Origin: Thelonectria olida
Taxonomy: Eukaryota > Ascomycota > Sordariomycetes > Hypocreales > Nectriaceae
DNA: 64,000 nucleotides
NCBI GenBank assembly: GCA_020736575.1
Contig: JAGPYM010000059.1
Location: 1 to 64,000, forward strand
Reading direction: 5' to 3'
Below, piece by piece: positions 30,692 to 41,561 of this stretch (positions are counted from its first letter, which is position 1; every line of letters begins with the position of its first letter). Below the pieces are notes generated by a model. The model saw only the letters and a program-made list of their open reading frames with translations, did no database searches and was not told the DNA's origin. The translations under genes were made by a program, and so were the position numbers.

Positions 30692-32364
30692 ATGGCGGGA
30701 ACATCGCTATGGGACTACATCTTCATTCGCACATCCATATTTCTCTTGCACCTCGTCGCACCCCTCAGCGTCGTTTATTCATTAGTCAGCCTGCTAGTCC
30801 GTCTTCCATTTCAGTTCCCGCGAGTACTACACGTGTGGCTCGCTCTAGAGGCTCTTTTCTATTTGGCTGTCTACCTACCGCTCAAAGAATACCTCCAGAG
30901 GGCCGCAAAACACCCTATCCCACCCTGCCGCGCCGATCGCCGGAAGTTGTTCCTGCAATGCCACAATAACATTCCCGATCCGGCTCAGTACCTAATAAAA
31001 TGGTTCCGGAATGCGCCAGCGCCCGAGATTAAGCGTGATAATGTTAAGGACTTCTTCCGGTGGGCGTTCTTGAATACGGGAGAGTATGATCCGGCCTATG
31101 ATGAGGAATTAGAAGAGTATACTCAAGAGATAGAGAAGTTACTAGGCAGGAAGTTAGAGCCTGGCCGCGGAAACGCCAAATGCCTCCGATTGACTCTCGA
31201 TAAGGTTGAGATGTTGCATCGGAGCTTAACGTGGTATCTAGTAAGTTTCTCACAGGGCTACGCGCCCAAGTGCTAGCTCATGTAAGCCAGGTTGCTAACT
31301 CTGCTCGTACTACTCTCTAGTGTGTGTTTATTGTTGACACGATAGCGTCTATCTCTTTACGATACAACTCGTTCAATTTTCATCGCACGTCGTTTCGGCA
31401 GTTTCTCGCCACCTTTCCCCTACGCCTTTTCACTCTGTTTGCGACCTATACCTCCCCTGCGAAGAGCCTCACTTACTGGCACCGTCCACATACGTCCAAG
31501 ACAAGGCTGCCTATTATGTTCATTCACGGCATCGGCGTGGGGCTCTACCCATACATAAACTTCTTAGCCGACATAAATGCCGATGTTGACGAAAATCCCT
31601 CCGATGGACAGGTTGGGATTATCGCTATAGAAATTATGTCGGTAAGCTCTAGGATAACATACGAGGCAATGTCAAAAGAGGAAATGTGTGATGAGATTCG
31701 TCGCACATTGACCGCACATGGGTGGGAGAAGTGTGTCTTGGTATCACATTCGTAAGTACTATCCCCTGGAGTGACTCCATTCCCTTACGTATCGACATTA
31801 ACGGTGTGAAGATACGGAAGCGTGGTTGCCGCGCAACTCCTCCGTAGCCCGGAGATCTCACGAAATATTGGCCCCATCTTATTCATTGACCCCGTGTCTT
31901 TTCTACTTCATCTACCTGACGTGGCCTATAATTTTGTATGCCAGCTCTGTCCCCAGACTGACGATATTGGCTAAACTCAAACGCTCTAGATATGTAGAAG
32001 GCCAAGTCAACCCAACGAGTATCTACTCTCCTACTTTGGTTCCAAGGATATAGGCATCTCTCACACGCTATTCCGCCGCTTCTTCTGGGCTGATAACTTA
32101 CTGTGGAAGGAGGACATCCAAGATCGTCCGGTGACTGTGGTCTTGGCTGGCAGAGACAGTGTGATCGACACGAAAACGATTCGGGCGTATCTAATGGGGT
32201 CAGACAATTGGGCCTTGGAACCTACGGACTTGATGGATCTCGGGCGGAAAGATGATGGACTGGACGTGATCTGGTTTCAAGATCTGGATCACGGCCAAGT
32301 CTTTGATGAGAAGAGGACGAGGCGCAGGCTGGTTGAGATTGTCTGGACGTTTTGCAAGCAGTAG
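30692..32364 (+). CDS. Membrane-anchored alpha/beta hydrolase, four exons
   Basis: Exons 30692-31240, 31321-31751, 31812-31935 and 31990-32364, with GTAAGT/GTATG donors and TAG/AAG acceptors, give 492 residues in one frame. The N-terminus has two hydrophobic segments (about residues 10-35 and 47-66), so the protein is probably anchored in a membrane. Catalytic features: P-I-M-F-I-H-G-I-G (oxyanion), V-S-H-S-Y-G-S (nucleophile, split by intron 2), V-V-L-A-G-R-D-S-V-I-D (acid) and Q-D-L-D-H-G-Q-V-F (His). The architecture matches a common family of uncharacterised fungal alpha/beta hydrolases. Substrate is unknown. No lesions are visible. Confidence 0.88.
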
Positions 32365-32731
32365 CCGGCATAATTCGTTCTAATCTATAATTCTAGGTTG
32401 AAATGAGGTTATTGAATATGATAAGCAAGTTCTCGCGCTTTGCACCGACGTTAACCTTTGATTTCTTGTAAGAGGCCTGCTAGATCTTCCTGCCCTTATC
32501 CGCCGACTGTTGATACCTCTAAGCGTGGACTGGTAGGCGTATGCTTGCGCCCCGGGAGAGCGGCTGTATACTTTTAGATAAAGGATGGGCATATGATATT
32601 TGAATACGAACTTGATTGACAAGAACAGTATAGCGTGCCCTAAGACTCAATTCAACTGATATCTCTAGAGCCAACCAAAATCATTTCCTTTCTGCCGTAT
32701 ACCTAGGCATGTGAGACAACACATGATGAAC
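32365..32731. other. Intergenic; nothing coding seen
   Basis: 3' flank of the hydrolase gene up to the left end of the second hAT. Confidence 0.5.
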
Positions 32732-35700
32732 CAAGCTTCGAAATCGATCGAATCGATCGACTGTAAGCCCTAATCGATCGATATCGATCGATCAAACATT
32801 AGAATCGAATCGATCACTGATAGTCCTCATTATCCCTATCTAACTTGATCCTACCCGCCAATTGAAGAACCTGCCTCCAATTGTCTCCTTCAAGGAGACC
32901 CAGGGGAAGAGTTGGTTGATAAATCCCAGCCTTACTCCACGAACGAAGGCACTGAGCCATGGCCACTATATGGCGTCGCAGGCGACACCTAAGTGGTGTT
33001 ACCATCCTCCCGCAACTGCTGAAATCTCTCTCCGTTTCGGCGGAAGACGACGCAATAGTGAGAAAGTCAACAGCCATATAAGACAGTCGAGGAAACCGCA
33101 GAGCACCGACGTCCCTCCACCATACAATCGGATCAAGTTTGTATGCGATGTTGTCCACTGGTGGTTCAGATAAGTACTGATCAAGCTCGTCTTGTACTGG
33201 CAACGCGACCGACTGCTTTGGCCGTTTGCTTTGTCGTTCTTGAGAGTTAGGACGGACCAGTGATCGACTAAATGCTAATCGGCGCTCAATATAGTCCAAG
33301 GCACTATTGCTCCCAGATGCTGAAACGGCATTGCAGGCCTCCTCATGAGCCATGTTCTTATACTTCTCTTCCCAGGCTCTCCTTAAGTTTCCCTCATAAG
33401 TCTTCCTCCATTCTAACGTCTTAACGAGACGGCAGCTGGCCCCAAAGCTGCTCTAGGGTTCGCCATTTCTTACACGGGTGGAATACAACTGCCGCTATAT
33501 AGGCAGTAGAGGTCAGCTTGCCATAGTATTCATTCAGCTTCTTCTATCCGAGCTTAATATAAATCTTCAAAAGCCTCCGGGTCTTCGCATCCATGTCATC
33601 GAACAGGTGAACCTCTTCCATAATATGGTCGTCGTTCTCTTCGATTATCACCCCTTGAACGGCCAGCTCGAGGTGGTCAAGAAGCATCTCCACTACCTGG
33701 AAGTACTCATCGAACCCCCCTGATGTTGAACGTTTACCAGAAATGCCCTCGCCCTGGAGTTGCTTTGAGGCAACCTTGAACGGCTGAAGGATCTTCTGCA
33801 CCGCGGCAACAACCTTCCATTCCTCAAGAGAGAGCTTCTCTTTCAATATCGCTGGTCTGTCTTTTTCTTTGCCGCCTTGGCTAACCCATCGTTCCTCGAT
33901 GATTGAAAGCATCCTGTTTAAGGCCGAACGTTTCTGCAGAGCGCGCGAGGCCATTGGCTCATCAGATTGCCAGCATGTGCACACGTTTTGAACCCACGCA
34001 AGGACAGGTTCGGTTGGGGCGGTTTGCCGTTGAGCTTCATAAAAGTCCTCGAGAAGTTGACTGCTCGTTCGAAGAGCAATGCCAATATTGTGTAGCTTGC
34101 CAAACGGCCCAAACTTGCGGTACTTGTCCACCTTCTCGGCGTTGACTATCTCGGGGGCTGGGCACTGATCCTGGCTCTCTTCTGGGGCTGTCTCAAGCTC
34201 GAAGTCTTCTTCCATGCTCGGCACACCGAAGTCATCGTCCGTCCTCAGTTCATTGATGGCGTCGGACAACTGGCGCTGCTCGTCTTCTTCAGTCATAAAG
34301 TCCTTGTCGCCCCAATGCGCAAGCAGCTCGGCAAAATTGTCTCTTTTGCTGCCGTACATCATAGCCCTGACCGCCAGATTCAGAAAATGAGGAGCGCAGC
34401 GAATGCGACGTTCGTCCCTGTCGAAATCGAACTCAGCGGCAAGTGCTTCCATAGCCGTATCATTATTCGTAGCGTTATCAAGCGTATAGTACCCGATTCT
34501 AAAGCCGAATAACAGTCAACATACTCAGTTTGCTGACCCATGGAATTGTTGGCCATAGTTTCATACCTGTCTTGAAGACCAAAAGCACAAATCGTATCTG
34601 CAACTTCATCCGCAAGCGCTGCTCCAGTATGGCGTTTCCTAAGAGCTGGCAACGCCAAAAGGATTCTCCATTGTTTCCAATCTCGGTCGATAAAGTGGGC
34701 ATTGATACCAAGGAATGATGCGTTTTGTCAGGAAGTCCAGCCGTCGAAGGTAAAATGAATCATGCTTCTCGCTCTTTAAAGAAGCACGTGAACAGGACCA
34801 CGAGCTCGATTGTACTCGTTCGTTAGGAGGTTCGCGAGGGTCCTGTCGCTTGGTATCTGCCCTTCCTAAAGAGAGGGGTTGTTGTAGAGCAGGAGTCGTC
34901 TGAAGCGCTCGGAGTTGACGAGGTTGAAGGGGAGGTTATGGTACGTAAGCCAGTCGAGCAGGAGTAGGTGGTTTATCGCCGGATCGAATAACGAATGCAA
35001 ATTGCTGAGAAGGCTTTGATCTCGAGAGTTCGTTGGATTGGCGTGAAGCATATTGAGTAGGTTCCGTTTTGCACCTCCATTTCCAGCAACTGGGCCTGTC
35101 CTTTGTCTAGAAGGCGGCTGAAAAGTTAGTGTTCATCATCGAGCGACACGGGATAGGGTACGGAGAGATGGCACAAACCACGACCTTGTGTTCCCTGCTC
35201 AGATGCCGGACAATACCTCCCGCAGTGGAAGCGATGAAGACATAATGTGTAGTCTTCAGCCTGTTGCAAAGGAAACACCACTCGCATACCCATACGATCT
35301 TGTGAGGTTGCGACCTACTGTCCTTCATTCTGAACACGAATTGCCACCACCATGTCCGTTCTCGAGAAGGGTCGTGACATATCGTGAAACCGGGGAAACG
35401 CTCGAATTTATCAGTCGTCCAAGCCTCATAGTCTGGAAACCTGCTGGGTGCATATTTAGTTGAGGCCGAACTGGTTGACAGCTCATAAGGCGGCGGCGGC
35501 GTTGAGGTGACATCGTCTACCTCTTCATCGAAAGAGTCCATGAGACCGGTAATAGCAAATGCCCACAAAGAGTGTAGGGGTCAAATTGAAGGCTGCGACG
35601 CTGGTAAGTGTCGAACCTATGATGTTTACTTGGACATGTTGTTGGGTCGATTGAGCAGAGCACTGGGCCAGCAGCCAAGGACACGAAGGCCATCACGCAA

Positions 35701-35955
35701 GCACAGAGAATCCTCAACCCTTGAATTGGCCGCTCAGCATGGTCTTCGAGACGCGTTTGTCTCGCGTCGCGTGTGGCTGCTGTGGCTGATACTGATGGCT
35801 TATACGCGATACAATAGTACTGGCCGACGCTGCTACCTACCCGGGACACCCTCGATGCATGTGGCAATTGACGATCAAATCGATCGATTGAACGTTGAAT
35901 CGATACGATATCGATCGACTGGCAGCTCTGATCGATCGATTGATTTCGAAGCCTG
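32732..35955 (-). mobile_element. Second hAT element, decayed
   Basis: Ends carry inverted repeats CAAGCTTCGAAATCGATCGA (left) and, on the opposite strand, CAGGCTTCGAAATCAATCGA (right), with ATCGAT/GATCGAT words repeated just inside both ends. The 8 bp flanks (TGATGAAC left, GCTATAAC right) do not match, so the copy is rearranged, hybrid, or old. The transposase is broken. It is distinct in sequence from the intact hAT at 17.6-20.6 kb. Confidence 0.8.
32814..35568 (-). pseudogene. hAT transposase, multiple stops
   Basis: Starts [10 protein letters not shown] near 35535. A BED-like finger follows (V-W-V-C-E-W-C ... I-V-R-H-L-S-R-E-H), then a likely intron. Next come R-S-M-I-H-F-T-F-D-G-W-T-S and [12 protein letters not shown] second clear GTATGA..TTTAG intron (about 34497-34568) restores [14 protein letters not shown]. 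The dimerisation domain is at 32814-33353 (L-S-Y-M-A-V-D-F-L-T-I-A-S-S-S-A-E-T-E-R-D-F-S). In-frame stops occur before E-G-Q-I-P-S-D-R-T, before R-A-R-S-M-I-H, after G-W-T-S, after I-K-L-G and between the last two blocks. Non-functional. Confidence 0.85.
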
Positions 35956-35989
35956 GCTATAACTCTGCCAACACCTTTGAGTCTTTTCG

Positions 35990-36732
35990 GGCTTTCTGAA
36001 GTATCTCTGTCATCTGATGCTTTACTGTACCAATGTCGACTGACGCCTGTCCAAACCTCTCTGTCTCGAATGTCATTGTCTTCGATGGCCATTCTGTAAC
36101 GACCAAGGCCGCCCAAACACTCAATCCACGTGTCTTCAAATGCTGGTACCGTCTCATACAGCAGCGTCATCATACTGTATGCCAAGTAAAGAAACGTAAG
36201 CATATGCTCGAGTGATTCTGGTAGCCTATGCCTCAGGAGCTCGAGGAATGAATGGATGCCATGTCGCCACATCCGCGCCGGCATAGCGTACTTCGAAGCC
36301 AACCGTCTCAAAGGCGGGCTAGCAGAAGGATGCTGGCTGGCAAGGAAGAAGTCATTATGCTCGTGCAGAAGTGTCCTGTGAAGAGCTATTAAAGCTTGCC
36401 ATTGTTCATTGTTGAGCTTACTGGCGTCAGTGTTTGATGACTGGGCATTATCCACCTCGATACACTTGGTTTCAACCATGACCAGGCCGGCATACATGCC
36501 TTTCACTTCGGCAACAAGTTGCTCTTGTGATATGGGTCTTTTGGAGCATCATCTTGGTTCCCGTGTTCCTGTCACTAAGTTCTGATAGGGCAGGCTGGGA
36601 GGGAGGTGGTTGGCGACCAGCCTTATGCTGTAAGGCCGGCGCTGTAATCGGGACTGATCGCCCAGGTGGTTGCTCCTCGTTGCTAGACATGATCAGTCGG
36701 AGTTTCGACTGGGCTTCCTTCCTGCTTCGCAC
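35990..36732 (-). pseudogene. EST1-like (DNA/RNA-binding domain) gene fragment
   Basis: The minus-strand frame includes L-N-N-E-Q-W-Q-A-L-I-A-L-H-R-T-L-L-H-E-H, then K-Y-A-M-P-A-R-M-W-R-H-G-I-H-S-F-L-E-L-L-R and P-A-F-E-D-T-W-I-E-C-L-G-G-L-G-R-Y-R-M-A-I-E. This is typical of fungal proteins with the EST1/SMG DNA-RNA-binding domain. The expected continuation (Y-x-K-A-S-D then G-R-L-Y-H-H) is missing: homology ends near 36010, about 50 bp from the decayed hAT. Upstream, a one-base shift near 36540 separates V-A-E-V-K-G-M-Y-A-G from the Pro-rich start (ORF to 36732). This is a truncated, frameshifted piece. Confidence 0.7.
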
Positions 36733-36749
36733 CGTAATCTAAACGGTGA

Positions 36750-36885
36750 TTAGCATAATGTGTCGACCACTTTTGGACATGACCAATTCTAGATCACGAC
36801 CTGTTTTAGACATGGCCAGTTTCGGACACGACTGACCTTGACCATTACCAGTTTTAGACAATAATAATTTTGGACATGGCCAAAA
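36750..36885. repeat. Degenerate short tandem repeat
   Basis: The phrase TTTTGGACATGACCA and variants (TTTTAGACATGGCCA, TTTCGGACACGACTGACC, TTTTAGACAATAATAA, TTTTGGACATGGCCA) recurs about every 16-20 bp. Confidence 0.6.
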
Positions 36886-36971
36886 AAAAATTAATATTTC
36901 TCGCTACGCCAATAAAACTTCTTATCAGACGAGCTTCCTTTGAGTTTCGGTCACTTGACGAAGAACAACCG

Positions 36972-37175
36972 ATGGCTGCCACATCTGTAAACTATTCTTT
37001 AGCCACCATTACTAGTAAGAAGGAACCTGGTTCGGCTCAGAAAGCGCAGGGCATTAGTCTCTTGAGTTTTTTCACAGCCGTCGGCAGTGCTTCAGTAGTT
37101 TTTATCATCCAGTTATTTGCTTTTCTACTTCTTCGCAATAGAATTCCTGCAAAGAAAATAGAAGACACGGGATAG
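36972..37175 (+). pseudogene. N-terminal fragment of a CSC1/OSCA-type channel gene
   Basis: A 67-residue open stretch has Q-K-A-Q-G-I-S-L-L-S-F-F-T-A-V-G-S-A followed by one hydrophobic span (V-V-F-I-I-Q-L-F-A-F-L-L-L-R-N-R-I-P). This resembles the first transmembrane segment of fungal CSC1/Phm7 (RSN1_TM) calcium-permeable channels, which should continue I-Y-x-P-R-T-Y-L. Here the frame ends in an unrelated short tail and TAG. The remaining about 800 residues are absent nearby. The family call rests on one segment. Confidence 0.5.
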
Positions 37176-40042
37176 CCAGAGATAGGCTATTAGCTGTGAA
37201 TTAAAAAAAAGGTGAAGCCCGAAAAAAGGCGTCGAGTGGCTGGACTTGTCACGCAAGGGATGTGATTGTGACATGAAGCGGTCGAGCTTTTAGTGTAGTA
37301 AAATTTTGGTTTAATTGTCCCGTGGTGGAGCTGCGATTGGTTGGAAGGCCGAGGCCGCGTGTTGGCCCCTATAGTAAGGCAACCAGAACAGGAGGTCAAG
37401 TTAAGGTAAGTAAACAAGCAAACAACCGCTGATCAGTAAACGGATAGAGATTAGGAATGGAAGCAGGTGATCAAAAGCCGTTATGCCACACGTACGGCAT
37501 CACTTGGACCTAAGTCAACTCTGGGGAGACGGAGAGTTGACGGGTCATATCCCGTCTATCCATCCACGGAATGCTCTAGAAGAGAGAAGATAGCTCCCTA
37601 GAAAGTCTAGTATCAGTGGCTTAAATAATGCAGTTATTAGCGTCCAGTACTTCGTACTATATCTCTCTCGGTGACGCCCATATCCGTTCGTTCATCCTCA
37701 TTCAATTCAATTGCTACCCCCCCCCCCCCCCGGGCGGGGCGCAATGACTTTTCCGCGGACGGCTCATGCCAATCTAGATTGAAAAAGTAAAGTGACAGCA
37801 TTCATGTGCGCGCGTGCGCTGAATAAAAAACGGTCTAGTTTAATTCGCAAAGGGATGAGATGCATCTTCTTAGGCATAGAACTAGTGACAAAACATACAT
37901 ACATCACAGCCAGCCACTCCATGTACGATGCGCAGTGACCCACAGGTTGATGGCACGGTAAACTCGAGCTAGGCTGAGTTGGGCCATTGCGACATGCTTG
38001 ATCTGACGGTATCTTCTCAACTCGATATGACCTAACCATTTGATTAAAAAGCAAAAAAGCAAAAAAAGGAAAGAGAAAAAGAAATACCAAGACAAAAGAC
38101 AGGAATACGATGTGCCTACAGGCACGTGCCGACGCCACATCACATCATACGTCATATCATACTTTCCACCTTGACTTGACAGCCCGTTCTTCTCTCTGAT
38201 TGTCAGTGCGCAAGGTGACTGAGTATTACCAGTGGCATCATCCATTACTGTGATCTTGCTTCTTCTTCTTCTCACACAATCTTTGATTCGCAATCCAAGA
38301 CAACTCACATATTCCGATAAATAACCACCAACCAATCAACCTATTTCCCAACCCCTGTACATAACACGGCAAAAGCTCTCGCACAGCAGATCCCAAAACA
38401 CGCTGATACTTTCTTGAGGCCCCCTCCTCCACGAAAAAAAAGAAACAAAAGGGCCAGTCCACGCCGCATCTCTTTCCCCACCGCTCGCGCCATCTCAGCC
38501 TCGGCTCCATGGTTTTTTTTTTTGGTGTCGCAACGAATGCACTCCGTAGTCTTCTCTCCTCGTCTCTCTTTTTCTAGGCCGTGTCTGTCGTGACTTGTTT
38601 CGCTCAACGACAAGAAGGATTCAGAATATCGGTTTTTGTGCCTCTCTCCCTACATTAACATGGTCCTTTTTGGCTACATGATTTTCTTCTTCCTGTTTAC
38701 TAAATATGCATGTCTCTCTTATTCGGTGCCTTTCGGCTTTCTCAATGACAATGATTCTCAACTCCTGGCTTCGACCGGCATCTCAATCAGCTGGGATGTG
38801 CCAACCCCGTCCCGTCCCCTCCCTTCTCTCCCACCCCCTTGTTCCTCACTCGTCGTATACAGGACCCGTCCAACCACGAGAAAGGGCCTCTGCTAAACTG
38901 GGGACACTCGAGATCTCTCGCGCCGCGGCGTCCGCAAAGTTCCCCCTCCCTTACCTTACCTAGCTTTGTGTCACCGTGAGATCTTGCACACCTTAGCTCC
39001 ACAGTTCCCCACAGTTTGACGCTCAGTGTAGCCCGCCCCCGTCCCGCAACTTGGATGCTGGAGCTTGCCCCGTGTCCCCGTCTCTTTTTTGGCCCGGACA
39101 TGCGTTTCCCTTCTCTTGCTCTCCCCAAAAGTCCCTTGTTCCTAGTCTCTTCTCTCTTCTCCCCCTTAGATAGTCTTCCCATTCTCAGTTGTACTGTACC
39201 CCGTCGGGGCCATGGTCGCGTCTCCGGTCCATTGTCTCCCCACCCCGGCTCCATTTGGCCCCGCTTTCTATCTTGCATCGAATAGCACCGCATCGCTTTT
39301 AGACCAAGTGTGCCGTGTCTCAGTAGGCCTTGTGTTCTCCGTCCATCTATAGCGCGTTGACGTACGTACTCTATGTACCTCTCATGTATGCGTGTGCCTG
39401 TGTGTGGTCGATCAGGGAACCTATTCTTGCTAAGTAACCGTACCTAAACTAAGCAACCTGGTGTTTCCCGTACCCAAAAAGTTCGACTTGCTTGCTTCTC
39501 TCCTTAACGGCCTGTTTGGCTTGTTTCCTCGCCTCTGGGCTGAGGAACAAGTGGCTTAGATCACATATTGGGTCACACAACCTAGTTGACTGGGGGTTGC
39601 CGCGAGCAGTACAGTGAGTCAATGCGTGAGTGAAGCCCTGCGTGTGAGTGGCGTTCCGGTGACAAGAGTCGTCCACGGTGTTTCTTTTGCAGACTCACTG
39701 CCCAAAGGTGCATATAAGGGCCTCGCCGCTTTCGGCATTCAGCATGTGCAGCTGTCTTCTTTTCTCATCCTCATCCTCATCCTCAATCCCATTCTTTCAT
39801 CGAACCCTCCATCTTACATCCTTGCTTGATCTTATTCTTTGACGTCACCCATATAAAACACTGTCTTCCACCACTTCATGAATCACTGCTACCTACAACT
39901 ACTTTAGTCCTACCACCTCTTCTATTTCGCTACAACACTTGCCTTGCCGCTTGCCTGTTAGCCACTCATTGCGGCTCTGGTTCGGTGACGACATATCTCC
40001 ACACTCCGGAACAACATCACCGCTGCCGTTCTACTATCAACC
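37176..40042. other. Long non-coding stretch, pyrimidine-rich promoter of the PARG-like gene
   Basis: No supported gene in 2.9 kb. It contains a run of 15 C (37717-37731), T-rich and CT-rich tracts between 38.2 and 39.3 kb, and a (CTCATC)n tract near 39763-39785. The last is shortly upstream of the 40043 start codon and typical of filamentous-fungal promoters and leaders. Opposite-strand ORFs here reflect the purine skew. Confidence 0.6.
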
Positions 40043-41086
40043 ATGGGCCCCTCTAGATCCAACCGGGTCAGGCCCTCAGAAGTGGCAGCCGACACCAAGA
40101 AAAACTTCATCCCACTGGTCAAGAAGAGCTACGGAAATATGTTCCCTCCCTACTCGCACCTCTACCGCCAGCCCATCACCCAGCTCACCATCCAGCGCCG
40201 GAAGGCCAGCACTCATCCTCCGCACTTCCGCATCGAGGTGGGCGACCCCGTCATGAAGGCCCTGAGCTACGCAAGCTCCGATTCGCACACCAGCGAGGCC
40301 ATCGGCGAGCCCCGGGTCCGGATCCCCTTCATCTGCGCCGCCAACGAGAGGCGCGCTGGAGGGGACTGGGAGACGGGCTGTGTGGGATACGAGGAGACAC
40401 TCTGCCGGCGGAGCAACCTCTCGGCCACGCTCAACACGCCGTGGCCTGGCTCGCCGGAAGCCAGTAACTACCCGATCCCCTCGCAGGGCGGGATCCTATC
40501 CGATTTCGTCATCGTCTGCCGGGGCCCTCACGGCCGGTACAAGCGGCTGAAGAGCTGGTACGACCTCCCTGTGGTCTCGGTGCCTCCCACACGCCGGCCG
40601 AAGCTCAAGGACGGCGGCATGAAGTACTCGTTTGTGGAGGAGCGCGAGATGACGCGGGACAAGCTCCGCGGGGCGCTGCGCATCTGCCTGTACAATGGCT
40701 ATGACCGAGTGGTCATTGGCGACTTTGGGCTGGGCAACGGCTACCGGAACCCGCCCCAGGAGCTGGCGGAGCTCTGGCGCGACGTCTTCTTGTTCGAACC
40801 GGACCTGCGGGGGCAGTTTGCCTACGTGGTCTTCGTGTTTGAGGACTCTGTTCAGAGCACGACCCGTCACATCCTTCAAGAGATCGCCAAGAAGGAGCAC
40901 GGGTCCAAGGGGAAATCCCGAGACTCTTCTTCTTCGTCGAACTCTTCTTTCTCGTCGTCATCTCGAAGCCATGGCTCCGTCCCGACTGACCGACAAATCT
41001 TCGAGCACGTCTTCAGCACTGCTGAGATCGACCGAGTCCTTCGTCAGCCTGACCCGCGGTACGGACTCAGCATGATCACGTCGTGA
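40043..41086 (+). CDS. PARG-like macrodomain protein (DUF2263/TIGR02452 family)
   Basis: A single-exon 347-residue gene with a favourable start context (ACCATGG). The N-terminal third has the segment seen in microbial-type poly(ADP-ribose) glycohydrolases. The core reads F-I-C-A-A-N-E-R-R-A-G-G-D-W-E-T-G-C-V-G-Y-E-E-T-L-C-R-R-S-N-L. This keeps the paired Glu and L-C-R-x-S but has G-G-D-W-E-T-G in place of the classical G-G-G-F loop. Further on are V-V-I-G-D-F-G-L-G-N-G-Y-R-N-P-P-Q-E-L-A and F-V-F-E-D, shared with the fungal branch. A Ser-rich low-complexity tail segment lies at about residues 293-312. The family removes ADP-ribose from proteins; activity here is unproven. Codon use is GC-rich at third positions, unlike the surrounding relics. 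Confidence 0.82.
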   Translation: MGPSRSNRVRPSEVAADTKKNFIPLVKKSYGNMFPPYSHLYRQPITQLTIQRRKASTHPPHFRIEVGDPVMKALSYASSDSHTSEAIGEPRVRIPFICAANERRAGGDWETGCVGYEETLCRRSNLSATLNTPWPGSPEASNYPIPSQGGILSDFVIVCRGPHGRYKRLKSWYDLPVVSVPPTRRPKLKDGGMKYSFVEEREMTRDKLRGALRICLYNGYDRVVIGDFGLGNGYRNPPQELAELWRDVFLFEPDLRGQFAYVVFVFEDSVQSTTRHILQEIAKKEHGSKGKSRDSSSSSNSSFSSSSRSHGSVPTDRQIFEHVFSTAEIDRVLRQPDPRYGLSMITS

Positions 41087-41102
41087 TTCGCTCGGAGCTG
41101 CA

Positions 41103-41561
41103 TCAAAGTCCCAGTGTGTGGACACGAATGGGCATAAATGGCCCGTTCTCCTTTCTGAATCCAATCAATTTCCTAGGTTTGCCAATGGATATATCTTGTC
41201 CGCGTAATATTTCATCGACGTAAAGATGAATTTTGGAATGGTTAAAGTGGGTTACAGAGTTTGACTCATCAAGTTCGTAGTCCTGCAAGCAGTCAAAGAA
41301 GAGCTTACGTAGATAGGAACAGTCGCCGGACCAATCATTTACAGAAATAGCCAAATGTGTGCCTCGGGTCTTTCTTTGGCATACCTTTGGCAGATCCTTG
41401 CCTAACAATAGTGATATTAGATCTCCAAGTCGATGTTTAGTTTCCAATTTCATTACTTCTTCGACCCAGTCACCCTTTTCGAAAATATACGTCCAGGCAA
41501 AGCAATTGTTTCTGTGTTCAGGCGAGATCGTTGATCCTTTATATCCCAACACTTGGTACAT
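41103..41561 (-). CDS. Unrecognised 152-residue ORF
   Basis: Open from ATG at 41561 to a stop at 41103, ending 17 bp past the PARG-like gene's stop and converging with it. The composition is plausible for protein (K-G-D-W-V-E-E-V-M-K-L-E-T-K-H-R-L-G-D-L-I) but I recognise no family. It may be the C-terminal remnant of a larger gene whose 5' part is missing. Confidence 0.35.
   Translation of the reverse strand: MYQVLGYKGSTISPEHRNNCFAWTYIFEKGDWVEEVMKLETKHRLGDLISLLLGKDLPKVCQRKTRGTHLAISVNDWSGDCSYLRKLFFDCLQDYELDESNSVTHFNHSKIHLYVDEILRGQDISIGKPRKLIGFRKENGPFMPIRVHTLGL

Noticed and set aside
32740..32815. Clustered GATC/ATCGAT words as a methylation or origin signal
   Set aside because: They sit just inside the inverted repeats of the decayed hAT and recur at its other end, so they are subterminal transposon repeats.
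37717..37731. Run of 15 C as a special element
   Set aside because: Homopolymer runs are common in fungal intergenic DNA and prone to assembly error; nothing else supports a function.
38787..39293. 168-codon minus-strand ORF
   Set aside because: Low-complexity Arg/Gly/Lys composition caused by the pyrimidine-rich promoter strand; no domain.
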